DNA from: Candidatus Binatia bacterium
GTDB lineage: Bacteria > Desulfobacterota > Binatia > UBA9968 > JAJDTQ01
DNA length: 64,000 nt
Assembly: GCA_951813575.1 (NCBI GenBank)
Contig: OX638375.1
Location: 4,070,752-4,134,751 of the forward strand
Reading direction: 5' to 3'
A program made the translations under genes and the position numbers. Below, in pieces: positions 33,329 through 41,884 of this stretch. The notes under the pieces were generated by a model, which saw nothing but the letters and a program-made list of their open reading frames with translations, was not told where the DNA came from and made no database searches. Every line of letters begins with the position of its first letter. Positions within the stretch are counted from its first letter, which is position 1.

Positions 33329-34360
33329 TCACCAGTTCCCCAGCGCGAGACCCCTGAGGTTGGAGCGCCGCAGAATATCCCACGCATGCTCCTGCTGGGT
33401 CTTGATGGCCTCCTGGAAACGATACCAGTGGGACTGTTTGTACGGTCGGCCGGACTTCCACGTGTACCTGTCCGCCAACGGGTCGAACCGCAGGAGAACG
33501 TTGTCGCTACGGTCGCGAAGGCCGCGCACGTCTTCGTTGACCGCTTCGCCGAACCATTGGTCTTCGTCGTATTCGGGCAAATCGTGTCCGCCGTAGTTCG
33601 TGCCCTTGGCCAACTCCAGATAGCGCGATACGCGCGTCCGGGAGTCGTCGTTGGTTTGGTCCCGCCCGCCGATGGCTTTCGATAGATCGCGTGACAGCGC
33701 GCGCTGTGTCCGCTTCAGAACCGCGTCGGAGATCCCGGGGTCGACGCACCTGGCGAATTTCTCGTAAAGACGTCGCGCCGCGGCCAGGAAACGCACCTTG
33801 TTGTCCACCGCCTCGTTCAGCAGCCGCGGATCGCGCCAGCGCAGGGCGGGCCAATCCGGGTTGTGGCCGGCGTCCGCGTGTCCGATGTTGGGGGTTATGA
33901 GGCCGAGGCCCGCGTTCATGGCGTTGAAATCCTCGTAGTAGCCCGTGAAGTTCTGGTGCGCCCAGGAGTCGGCGTATCCGTGCGCGGCGATCCCGATCCG
34001 GTAGACGTTCCTCGACCTGAGCGCATCGTCCATGATGGCGTTGGCGTTCCGGCTGTCGGGTGTCGTGCACAGCCAGTGCATCTTGCCGTCCTTGCGCCAC
34101 GCGGTCCTGGCCTTCGGGTCTCCGGGAATGAAGTGGAAGAGCGGGTATATGCGGAACAGCTCCCGCTTCGGCTTGAGGATGTTCATCGTTTGGCTGATGT
34201 AGTTGCCGTACGCGGAGCTCTTTCCCTTGTCGATCTCGAAGACCATGTCGTTGTCGTCGATGAACTGCGAGGAATGGGCCAGCAAACGGGCGTTGTCGGG
34301 ATCGAAGCCCGCTCTGGCGGCGATCAGGTAAGTCATATAGTAATGGAATTCGAAATCCAT
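33329..34360 (-). CDS. DUF6765-like protein (possible zinc-dependent phospholipase fold)
   Basis: A 343-residue soluble protein beginning MDFEFHYYMTYLIAARAGF, a pattern I associate with DUF6765, followed by AHSSQFIDDND. The segment IGIAAHGYADSWAHQNFTG has spaced histidines and an aspartate like those that bind zinc in the phospholipase C/P1 nuclease superfamily. No signal peptide is visible. The ATG at 34360 follows GAGGGG; a longer upstream frame is non-coding in character. It is inserted, inverted, between a HyuA and a HyuB gene, which is unusual. Function is unknown. Confidence 0.65.
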   Translation of the reverse strand: MDFEFHYYMTYLIAARAGFDPDNARLLAHSSQFIDDNDMVFEIDKGKSSAYGNYISQTMNILKPKRELFRIYPLFHFIPGDPKARTAWRKDGKMHWLCTTPDSRNANAIMDDALRSRNVYRIGIAAHGYADSWAHQNFTGYYEDFNAMNAGLGLITPNIGHADAGHNPDWPALRWRDPRLLNEAVDNKVRFLAAARRLYEKFARCVDPGISDAVLKRTQRALSRDLSKAIGGRDQTNDDSRTRVSRYLELAKGTNYGGHDLPEYDEDQWFGEAVNEDVRGLRDRSDNVLLRFDPLADRYTWKSGRPYKQSHWYRFQEAIKTQQEHAWDILRRSNLRGLALGNW

Positions 34361-34485
34361 CGAATGCCCCTCGCGGCCCTTTCCTCCGTGCGACCGTGCA
34401 ATGGTTCGAGTGTTACAGAACGCGGGGGCGGGGGTCAACGGCCCGTAAATACCGGGCAAGGGGAATCGGACTCGGGGTGAACTCA

Positions 34486-36327
34486 ATGGACGCAAGGGAC
34501 ACGACGGACGCCGGGATCAGGCAGGTGGACCCCGTCACCTTCGAGATCCTCTCGCACCGGCTCCACGAGATCACGCGCGAGATGGGCGCCACCCTGGAGC
34601 GCGTGGGAGGGACGGTCAACACCACCCAGCTCCACGACTACATGGCGTCCCTCTACATGGCCAACGGCGACGTGCTGTCGGTGGGCGAGTCCATGATCCG
34701 GCACGCCGCCTGCGCCGGGTTTGCGGTCAAGCGGATCATCGAGCGCTTCGAGGAGGACGGCGGCATCCATCCGGGCGACGTTTTCCTGCTCAACGACCCC
34801 TACCTCGCCGCCATCCACCAGTCCGACATCTACATGATTGCGCCGATCCACTACCGGGACCGGCTCATGGCCTGGAGCGCCACCTTCGTCCACGTCATGG
34901 ACATCGGCGCCATGTCGCCGGGCGGCAACTCCCCCGGCGCCACCGAGATCTGCCACGAGGGGCTCAGGATCCCCGGCCTCAAGCTGGTGGAACGGGGGCG
35001 CATGCGCCAGGACGTCTTCGACACCCTCATCAACATGACCCGGCAGCCGGTGCTGGTGGGGCTCGACCTCAAGTGCGAGCTGGCGGCCAACAACGTCGCC
35101 CGCTCGCGCATGGAGGAGATGTTCGCGCAGTACGGCCCGGAGCTCATCACGGCGGTGTCCGCCGAAATGATCCGCTACTCCCGCGAGGTCCTCGGGAAGC
35201 GGCTCCGGGAGATACCCGACGGCACCTGGCGTGACGAGGGTACCATCGCGGCCAACGAGACGCGCCGGGTGTGCGTCGAGTTGCGCAAGCGCGGCGACCG
35301 CATGACCTTCGACTTCACCGGCAGCGACCCCCAGGCGCGCCAGGGCATCAACCTCCCGTACCACGCCACCTTCGGCGGCGTTTTCGAAGCGGTGCTCACC
35401 GCCCTGGGCTACGACCTCCCCAAGAACTACGGCGCCTTCGGCCCCATCGAGGTCATCGCGCCGGAGGGAACCGTCGTGAACGTGCAGTATCCCGGGCCCG
35501 TGTCCATGAACACCACCTCGGGGCTCAAGACGGTCTCCTACGTGTCCGCCTCGGTGCTGGCCCAGATGCTGGCGGGGAGCGACAACTGGAAGGACGAGGT
35601 GACCGCGCTCACCCTGGGGTTCCGCGTCGTGCGCCACGCGGGCGTGAACCAGTACGGCCGCTTCTACGTCTCCACGCTGCTGGAGCTGAGCGGCTCCGGC
35701 GCCAGCCCCCACGGCGACGGCATCGATTCCGGCGGCTACCTCACGTGCCACAACGTCGAGTGGCTCGAGCTGAACTTCCCGCTCATGTACCTGTTCCGGC
35801 GCCACCTGAAGGACGGCGGCGGCGCCGGCAAGTTCGCCGGCGGCGTGGGCGTGGAGGCCACCGTGAAGCTGCATGACGCGCCGGAGGAGAAGATTCGCGG
35901 GGTGGCCTTCGGCGTCGCCGGCCTGAGGAACTCCGGCGTGGGCATGTTCGGCGGCTACCCGGGCGCTCCCAGCCTGCTGGTGCTGCTCGAAGGGACCCGG
36001 GTGAACGAGCTGCTGGCCGCCCAACGCTGCGTCGACGATCTCCCTGCGCTGGAGGGAGAGAGGCGGCTGTTGCCCTACTGCGAGTTCGAGATCGGCAAGG
36101 ACGACGTGCTCTACCTGCGACTGGGGAGCGGCGGCGGCTACGGCGACCCGCTGGACCGGGCCCCCGAGGCGGTGGCGGAAAGCCTGCTGAACGGGCGTAT
36201 TTCCGGATCAACGGCCGAGGAGATTTACGGGATCGTCCTGGAAGAGGGGACCTTGAAGGTCGACGAAGCCGGGACCCGCGAGTTGCGGGCGCGGCTGCGT
36301 GAGGGCCGGCCGGCGAGCCAAGCCTGA
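34486..36327 (+). CDS. Hydantoinase/oxoprolinase subunit B (HyuB-like, system 1)
   Basis: A 613-residue HyuB-family subunit. It opens with DPVTFEILSHRLHEITREMG, has VFLLNDPYLAAIHQSDIYM and GGNSPGATEICHEGLRIPG in the N-terminal metal-binding half, and ends with LRLGSGGGYGDPLDR and EEIYGIVL, the family C-terminal signature. It should be the catalytic partner of the HyuA at 31225-33324. ATG 34486 is used; an in-frame GTG three codons earlier is possible. It lies 126 bases from the divergent DUF6765-like gene. Confidence 0.9.
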   Translation: MDARDTTDAGIRQVDPVTFEILSHRLHEITREMGATLERVGGTVNTTQLHDYMASLYMANGDVLSVGESMIRHAACAGFAVKRIIERFEEDGGIHPGDVFLLNDPYLAAIHQSDIYMIAPIHYRDRLMAWSATFVHVMDIGAMSPGGNSPGATEICHEGLRIPGLKLVERGRMRQDVFDTLINMTRQPVLVGLDLKCELAANNVARSRMEEMFAQYGPELITAVSAEMIRYSREVLGKRLREIPDGTWRDEGTIAANETRRVCVELRKRGDRMTFDFTGSDPQARQGINLPYHATFGGVFEAVLTALGYDLPKNYGAFGPIEVIAPEGTVVNVQYPGPVSMNTTSGLKTVSYVSASVLAQMLAGSDNWKDEVTALTLGFRVVRHAGVNQYGRFYVSTLLELSGSGASPHGDGIDSGGYLTCHNVEWLELNFPLMYLFRRHLKDGGGAGKFAGGVGVEATVKLHDAPEEKIRGVAFGVAGLRNSGVGMFGGYPGAPSLLVLLEGTRVNELLAAQRCVDDLPALEGERRLLPYCEFEIGKDDVLYLRLGSGGGYGDPLDRAPEAVAESLLNGRISGSTAEEIYGIVLEEGTLKVDEAGTRELRARLREGRPASQA

Positions 36328-36425
36328 CCCGTCGCGCCGCTCCCCGCCCCTGGATTCCTGCCCCCGATCGGAGTCGGGGACATGCTTTCGCGGGGATGAC
36401 GTGAAGTCGAAAGAAGGGAGAAACC

Positions 36426-36983
36426 ATGACCGAAATCACGGGACCGAACCGGCCCGAACCGAAACCCATCTCGCTTGACGCGGCCAAGACCGCCGTCGTG
36501 GTGCTCGATCTGAACGCCCGCTGCCATGACCCGGAAGAGGTCTGCTCCCAGTTGATGGAGCCGCTGGGCGGGTTCCTGGAGCGGGTCCGGGAGGTTGCCG
36601 TCCCCGTGGTGTTCACCATCTCGCTGCAATTCAGGGGCACGCCCCTGGGCGAGGCGGCGGCGCCCCTCAATCGCCGGGACGCCGAGCCGTTGCTTTATCC
36701 CGATGCCTTCGACAAGTTCGCCGGCGGCGAGCTCCAGGCCATTCTGAGCAAGGCCGGCGTCGAGAACCTCATCGTCACCGGTTCCCTCACCAACGTCGCC
36801 GTGCTCTACACCTCCACCGCCGCGGCGCGCGTTCACCGCTACAACGTCATCATTCCGCTGGACGGCGTCAACGCCAAGAGCACCTACGAGCACGAGTACG
36901 CCATTCACCAGCTCACCGTGATACCGGCCGGCGCCGCTGACCGTATGCGCTTCACCCGGCTCGACATGATCCAGTTCAACTGA
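36426..36983 (+). CDS. Isochorismatase-like hydrolase fold protein lacking the catalytic cysteine
   Basis: A 185-residue cysteine-hydrolase-superfamily protein. Asp28 (VVLDLN) and Lys97 (YPDAFDKFAG) fit two of the catalytic triad, but the position of the nucleophile in the usual TN(V/I)C(V/L) strand is Ala125 (GSLTNVAVLYTS). Amidases of this family need the cysteine, while true isochorismatases lack it, so it may hydrolyse an ether or be a non-catalytic member. AAGAAGGGAG precedes the ATG. A fragment of another dispersed repeat (CGATCGGAGTCGGGGACA) lies just upstream, at about 36366-36383. It may belong to the HyuB transcript. Confidence 0.82.
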   Translation: MTEITGPNRPEPKPISLDAAKTAVVVLDLNARCHDPEEVCSQLMEPLGGFLERVREVAVPVVFTISLQFRGTPLGEAAAPLNRRDAEPLLYPDAFDKFAGGELQAILSKAGVENLIVTGSLTNVAVLYTSTAAARVHRYNVIIPLDGVNAKSTYEHEYAIHQLTVIPAGAADRMRFTRLDMIQFN

Positions 36984-37114
36984 TGCCGGGGCATACCGGT
37001 GGTCTGCCGCCCTTTACTTGCGACCGGCATGTGCGCATCAACGATGAACACCGGCTCGTCCACAAGGTGGAAAGCGAGTCGGTGACGATCGCCCAGTGCC
37101 GCGATCACCATTGA
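36983..37114 (+). pseudogene. YoeB-type toxin C-terminal relic
   Basis: A 43-codon frame beginning at an ATG that overlaps the previous stop (TGATG). From codon ~15 it reads VRINDEHRLVHKVESESV then TIAQCRDHH and a stop, closely following the last ~27 residues of YoeB/Txe toxins (RIN-EHRLVY-V...CR-HY). The N-terminal two thirds of the toxin and any YefM antitoxin are absent. The terminal HY is HH. It is best read as a decayed toxin remnant, though the overlap makes translation possible. Confidence 0.7.
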
Positions 37115-37120
37115 CGCTGT

Positions 37121-39145
37121 CTACGCGGTGCTCTGCAGCCTGAGGTTCCCGTGGCCGTCCACGGACAGCTCGAAGGAGGGGTAGACCACGGTGGTGGAGG
37201 TGTATTCCTCGACGATGGTCGGGCCGGGGATGCGGAAGCCGGGGGCGAGGTCGGTGCGGCGGTAGACGGGCGCCTCCAACGGAGCGTCAGCGCCCGGGAA
37301 GAGCGCGGACCGTCGGCTCTCGGGCTGCGCCGCGCCGTTGGCCGAAGGCGCGGCGGCGAAGGTCATCTTGGGCAGGCGTCCGGTGCAACGCGCGCGGTAG
37401 GTGACGATCTCCATGGACTCGTCGTCCGCGGTGTGGCCGTACAGCCGCCCGTGGGCCTCGTGGAAGAGCCGGGTGAGATCCTCCTTGCGGGTTTCCCTCG
37501 CCGGCACCGTGACTTCATAGGATTGCCCGGGATAGCGCATGTCGAGGAAGTACTGGGTTTCGATGCGGTCCGGGCTCACACCTTGCTCCTCAAGTTCCCG
37601 GACGCCCCTGTCGCGGAGTTCCTCCAGGGCTTCGCGGATGGCGCTCTCCGGGGTCTCGTCCAGCGGGCCGATACGGGTGAGGGAGTGGCTTCGGATCAGG
37701 TCCGTGAGCAGCATGCCGGCGGCGCAGAAGTTGCCCGGGTCCCGCGGGACGCAGATCTCCGGGATCTCCAGCTCCCGGGCGATGGGGCAGGCCACCGTGG
37801 GCCCGGCGCCGCCGTAGGCCACCAGGATGAAGTCCCTGGGGTCGTAGCCTTTCTCGATCGTGACCGAGCGCATGGACATGGCCACCTGGGCGGCCAGCAC
37901 CTCGACGATGCCGGCGGCCGCGCGCTCCGGAGTCATCTCCAGCGGCCCGCCGACGGTCTCGGCGATGGCGCGGCGGCCCGATTCCGCGTCGATGGGCATG
38001 GCGCCGTCCAGCAGGGTCTCCCGGTTGAGGTGTCCCAGCACCACCAGCGCGTCGGTGAGGGTGGGCTGGTGGCCGGCGCCGTAGCACGCGGGACCGGGCA
38101 CCGCGCCGGCGCTCTGCGGCCCGACCTTGAGGATGCGGCCGGACTCCACCCGGGCGATGCTGCCGCCGCCGCTGCCGATGGTCTCGATATCGACCGTGGC
38201 GGCGCGCACGGTATAGCCCGCCACCTTGCTCTGGGACGCGGTCAGAAGCTCTCCGGGGATCACCGACATGTCGCAACTGGTGCCCCCGACGTCCAGCGAG
38301 ATGGCGTTGGCGCGGCCGATCTCCCGGCACAGGCGTTGGGTTCCCACCACGCCGGCCACCGGGCCCGACATGAGCGTCTGCACCGGCGCCCGTGCGATGA
38401 CCGGGGGGGTGCCGACGCCGCCGTTGGACTGCATGATCAGCACCCGGGCCCCTTCCAGCACGTCGTTGACGGCGGCTTCGATGGTGCCCACGTAGCTGCT
38501 GACCCGCGGGCCGATGAACGCGTTGACCACCGCGGTGCTGGTGCGCTCGAACTCCCGGAACTGCGGATCCACCTCGGACGACAAAGTCACGTAAACGTCC
38601 GGGGCGAGCTCTTCGAGGATCGCCCGGAGCTGTCTTTCGTGCTCCGGGTTGGCGAAGGAGAAGAGCAGGCTCACGGCCACCGACCGGACCCCCGCATCCA
38701 GAAGCTCCTTCACGCCGGCTCGGGCCTGCTCGACATCCAGGGGAAGCACCTCCCGGCCCCGGGAGTCCACCCGTTCCCGCACCGGGCGTACCAGGTGCCG
38801 GGGCACGAGTTGCCGCGGGCGGTCGAACAGCAGGTTGTATACCTGCTCCCCGCGCCATTGCCGGTCCAGCTCCAGAATGTCGCGGAACCCCTCGGTGACA
38901 AGGAGCCCGGGCGCCGGCTCGCGGCCCTCCAGCAGTGTGTTGAGGCCGATGGTGGTGCCGTGGAGCACGTAACGGGCCTTCTCCGGCAGCCGGGCAGTGA
39001 TCTCGTGGAGCCCCGCCACGATGGCCTCGGTGGGATTCTGCGGTTGCGAGGGCAGCTTCCAGGTGAAGCAGACCCGTCCGTCGTCCTCGTCGAACACGCT
39101 CAGGTCGGTGAACGTGCCGCCGGTGTCAATCCCGATGCGCAGCAC
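37121..39145 (-). CDS. Hydantoinase/oxoprolinase subunit A (HyuA-like, system 2)
   Basis: A 674-residue HyuA-type ATPase subunit. The N-terminal loop is RIGIDTGGTFTDLSVF, the second nucleotide segment is SLDVGGTSCDMSVI, and VAYGGAGPTVACPIARE follows near residue 440. It starts at GTG 39145 and overlaps the HyuB stop by 20 bases, so the two are co-translated. It is only distantly similar to the HyuA at 31225. It ends seven bases from the YoeB relic on the other strand. Confidence 0.9.
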   Translation of the reverse strand: MLRIGIDTGGTFTDLSVFDEDDGRVCFTWKLPSQPQNPTEAIVAGLHEITARLPEKARYVLHGTTIGLNTLLEGREPAPGLLVTEGFRDILELDRQWRGEQVYNLLFDRPRQLVPRHLVRPVRERVDSRGREVLPLDVEQARAGVKELLDAGVRSVAVSLLFSFANPEHERQLRAILEELAPDVYVTLSSEVDPQFREFERTSTAVVNAFIGPRVSSYVGTIEAAVNDVLEGARVLIMQSNGGVGTPPVIARAPVQTLMSGPVAGVVGTQRLCREIGRANAISLDVGGTSCDMSVIPGELLTASQSKVAGYTVRAATVDIETIGSGGGSIARVESGRILKVGPQSAGAVPGPACYGAGHQPTLTDALVVLGHLNRETLLDGAMPIDAESGRRAIAETVGGPLEMTPERAAAGIVEVLAAQVAMSMRSVTIEKGYDPRDFILVAYGGAGPTVACPIARELEIPEICVPRDPGNFCAAGMLLTDLIRSHSLTRIGPLDETPESAIREALEELRDRGVRELEEQGVSPDRIETQYFLDMRYPGQSYEVTVPARETRKEDLTRLFHEAHGRLYGHTADDESMEIVTYRARCTGRLPKMTFAAAPSANGAAQPESRRSALFPGADAPLEAPVYRRTDLAPGFRIPGPTIVEEYTSTTVVYPSFELSVDGHGNLRLQSTA

Positions 39146-40877
39146 GGTGAGCGCCTGTCTCCTCGCGTCGCCGCTGCGTGGCCGCCGTGTCGACGGTCAG
39201 AGTGGCGGGGTCGATGACGACGCCGTACACGTCCCGGGCCGTTTCCGGCGACACGTAGCCGTTGCGCACGTCGTCCAGCACCCGCTCCGGCTCCCGCGTC
39301 ATGGGATCGCCCCAGCCGCCTCCGCCGCCCAACTCCAGCAACAGGGTGTCGCCCTTGGCCAGGCGGATGTTGGCGGCCTTGGAGTGGAGCGGGCGCGCGT
39401 CCGGGGTGCCGGGATTGAGGGTGCAGCGCGCCTGCGCGCTGGGGCGGGCGCCGAAAAGGCCCGGAGAGGAGAACTTGAAGCGGTCCAGGCGCAGGTTGAG
39501 GGTGACGTCGTCGTTCAGCACCTGCCAGGCGCGCCGAATCCCCAGGCCGCCGCGGTGTTTCCCCGCCCCGGCGGAATCGGGGTTGACCTCGAAGCACTGC
39601 ATCCGCACCGGGAACTCGTTCTCCAGCGCTTCCACCGGCGTGCTCATGACGTTGCTGATGTCGGCGGCGCAGCCGCTGACGCCGTCCTTGCCGGGCCGGG
39701 CGCCGTAGCCCCCCCACAGGATCTCGTATTGCGAGTAGCGCCGCCCGCCGCCCGGCTCCAGGCCGTTGAAGGAGACGGCGCCGCCGGAGCTGCTCTGGGG
39801 CGCGGCCACCCGGTCCGGCAGGGCCTGGGCCAGCACCATCATGATCACCGGTGCCAGCCGGTGGCAGGTGGTGGCGTACATGTTCACCGGGGCCGGGAAC
39901 TCGGGATTCAGCAGGTGTCCGGGGGCGGGGAGCGTGATGCGGATGGGCGCGGAGCAGCCCTGGTTCTTGGGCAGGTCCGGCCCGATGGCGGCCTGCACGC
40001 AGTACTCCGCCACCGCCCGCACGACGCAGGGGCGCAGGTTCAGCGGGCCCCGAGACTGCTTGGCGGAGGCGAACTCGAACTCCAGCTCGTCGCCGCGGAC
40101 GTGCAGCGTGGCCGTGACCTCCAGGGGCCGGTCCAGCTCAACGCCGTCGTCGTCGATGTGGTCGGTGACCGGGCCGTAGGTGCCCGGCGGCATGGCCGCG
40201 ATGCGTGAGCGCAGCTCCCGCTCGGTGATGGCGATGCGCTCTTCCCAGCAGGCGAGCACGTCGTCCAGACCGAAGCGGTCCACCAGTGCGGCGAGCCGCT
40301 CGATGCCGTGGAGGTTCGCGGTCACCTGCGCGCGGATGTCGCCCCAGGTGACTTCCGGGATGCGGGTGTTGGCGCAGATAAGCTGCTTCACGGCCTCGTT
40401 GAGGACGCCCCCTTCGTAGAGCTTGAGGGGCGGTATCAGCAGCCCTTCCTGGAACACCTCGGTGGCGTCGCCGGCGTTGGTGCCCGGCACCTTCCCGCCG
40501 ATGTCCGGCTTGTGGGCGGTGTTGCCGACGAAGGCGACGAGTTGTCCTTCGTGGAACACCGGAGAAATGAGCGTGACGTCGCTGGGGTGGTTCTGGCAGT
40601 AGCGGTAGGGGTGGTTCAGGATGAACGTGTCGCCGTCGCCGATGGCCCCGGCGAAGTCCTGGAGGATTCCCTTGAGCTGGGACCCCACCACCCCCAGTCC
40701 CACCGGGTTGGGCGAGTACTGTCCGACGTTCCGTCCCTGATTGTCGCAGATGCTCAGGGCCAGGTCCTGGCTCTCCTTGACGATGGACGAATAGCCGTTG
40801 CGCATGAGCTTTTGCGTCAGCTCGTACGCAATCTGGTTGGTGGCGTTGTAGATGACTTCGAGCTTGATGGCGTCCAT
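39126..40877 (-). CDS. Hydantoinase/oxoprolinase subunit B (HyuB-like, system 2)
   Basis: A 583-residue HyuB subunit beginning KLEVIYNATNQIAYELTQKL, with FILNHPYRYCQNHPSDVTL and GDATEVFQEGLLIPPLKL in the metal-binding half and LLLELGGGGGWGDPMTREP at the end. It is the middle gene of a minus-strand trio: cupin (three-base gap upstream), HyuB, HyuA (20-base overlap). The tight packing suggests one enzyme system acting on a common, unidentified substrate. Confidence 0.9.
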   Translation of the reverse strand: MDAIKLEVIYNATNQIAYELTQKLMRNGYSSIVKESQDLALSICDNQGRNVGQYSPNPVGLGVVGSQLKGILQDFAGAIGDGDTFILNHPYRYCQNHPSDVTLISPVFHEGQLVAFVGNTAHKPDIGGKVPGTNAGDATEVFQEGLLIPPLKLYEGGVLNEAVKQLICANTRIPEVTWGDIRAQVTANLHGIERLAALVDRFGLDDVLACWEERIAITERELRSRIAAMPPGTYGPVTDHIDDDGVELDRPLEVTATLHVRGDELEFEFASAKQSRGPLNLRPCVVRAVAEYCVQAAIGPDLPKNQGCSAPIRITLPAPGHLLNPEFPAPVNMYATTCHRLAPVIMMVLAQALPDRVAAPQSSSGGAVSFNGLEPGGGRRYSQYEILWGGYGARPGKDGVSGCAADISNVMSTPVEALENEFPVRMQCFEVNPDSAGAGKHRGGLGIRRAWQVLNDDVTLNLRLDRFKFSSPGLFGARPSAQARCTLNPGTPDARPLHSKAANIRLAKGDTLLLELGGGGGWGDPMTREPERVLDDVRNGYVSPETARDVYGVVIDPATLTVDTAATQRRREETGAHRAAHRD

Positions 40878-40880
40878 GCG

Positions 40881-41504
40881 TCACGCGCCGGCGGCTTTTG
40901 CGGGAAGCATCTCCACCGGCGTCTGACGCGGGCCGAGGCTCTCGTAGTACTCGTTGGTCTCGGGCTTGTATCGGCCCTGGTTGAAGCTGCCGCCTTTCTG
41001 GCTGCGGATGATGACGGCCACGGTCCGCTCGCCCACCGTGGTCTCGGTATGCACCTCGTAGGGCCGCACCAGGTCGATCTCGCCGGGCCCCACGTGCTTG
41101 TCGCTGGCCAGCCGGATCTCGGCGTAGTCGGGCCTGGAACGATCGTCGAGCCGGTCGTAGCGCTCGATGCGCTCGTGGCCGTCCAGGACCCCGTAGAGGG
41201 TATAGATGTGGGCGTGATCGTGGATGCGGGCGCGGCCGCCCTGGCGGGCGTTGCCCTTGGTCAGGCCGTTGACGGCGAAGCCGTGGTCGGGGTCCTCGTA
41301 GAAGAGCAGGTTCTCGGCGCGCCCGTCCCGGGGGACGCAGTCGGGCCACGACCTGGATGCCTCCAGCACTTCGGGGTCGGCCAGCAGCTCCGCCAGGATC
41401 GGCTGCAGCCCGGTCCAGCGCTTCTCCAGGTCGGGTTCCGCCGCGAACAGCGCCCGGGTCTTGTCGATGAACCGCTTCAGGGCGTCGGGCTTGTCGTTTT
41501 CCAT
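40881..41504 (-). CDS. Cupin protein resembling cysteine-dioxygenase-type thiol dioxygenases
   Basis: A 207-residue single-cupin protein. The first cupin motif is ARIHDHAHIYTLYGVLDGHERIER, with HxH metal ligands and a downstream glutamate, and the second includes PYEVHTETTVGERTVAVII with the third histidine. This resembles the (H)-D-H...YGVL-G-E signature of cysteine and 3-mercaptopropionate dioxygenase relatives, but assignment to a substrate is not possible. The start ATG has GGAGGATG upstream. It is the first gene of the HyuB-HyuA operon and divergent from the small membrane protein at 41656. Confidence 0.72.
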   Translation of the reverse strand: MENDKPDALKRFIDKTRALFAAEPDLEKRWTGLQPILAELLADPEVLEASRSWPDCVPRDGRAENLLFYEDPDHGFAVNGLTKGNARQGGRARIHDHAHIYTLYGVLDGHERIERYDRLDDRSRPDYAEIRLASDKHVGPGEIDLVRPYEVHTETTVGERTVAVIIRSQKGGSFNQGRYKPETNEYYESLGPRQTPVEMLPAKAAGA

Positions 41505-41655
41505 GTCCGGGCATCCTCCATGACACTGATGGCGGCCTCGGCTGGTTCCGAATCCGCGGTAACGAGTTGCAACGGCTAAGGAGGGTATGCAATCCTGCAA
41601 CCGCTGTCAACGTTGCCTTGGACAGCATCGGAGGGGCTTTGGAGGAGTCGCATCG

Positions 41656-41871
41656 ATGAGATACAGGACCCTCACCGCCGTGGGCCTGGTGGTTGCGCTC
41701 TTGGTTGGACTCGTGGCCCGGGCGGTCGTGTACGCGGTCCTGGCGCCGGGTTACATGACGGATTTCGTGGCCACCGTGATCTTTCTGGGCGGCTTCATCG
41801 GCGGACTGCTGGGCTTCGTCGGCATCTTCCGGGTGCGGGAGGGGAAGCCCTTCTTCAACAACCCGTTCTGA
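41656..41871 (+). CDS. Small two-helix membrane protein (unknown)
   Basis: A 71-residue protein with two hydrophobic helices (LTAVGLVVALLVGLVARAVV and VATVIFLGGFIGGLLGFVGIF) and a polar C-terminus. GGAGGAG precedes ATG 41656; an upstream ATG at 41587 in the same frame would add residues without membrane character. It precedes the CaiB-type gene by 13 bases and heads that operon. No family recognised. Confidence 0.7.
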   Translation: MRYRTLTAVGLVVALLVGLVARAVVYAVLAPGYMTDFVATVIFLGGFIGGLLGFVGIFRVREGKPFFNNPF

Positions 41872-41884
41872 CAGGTCTCCGGAT

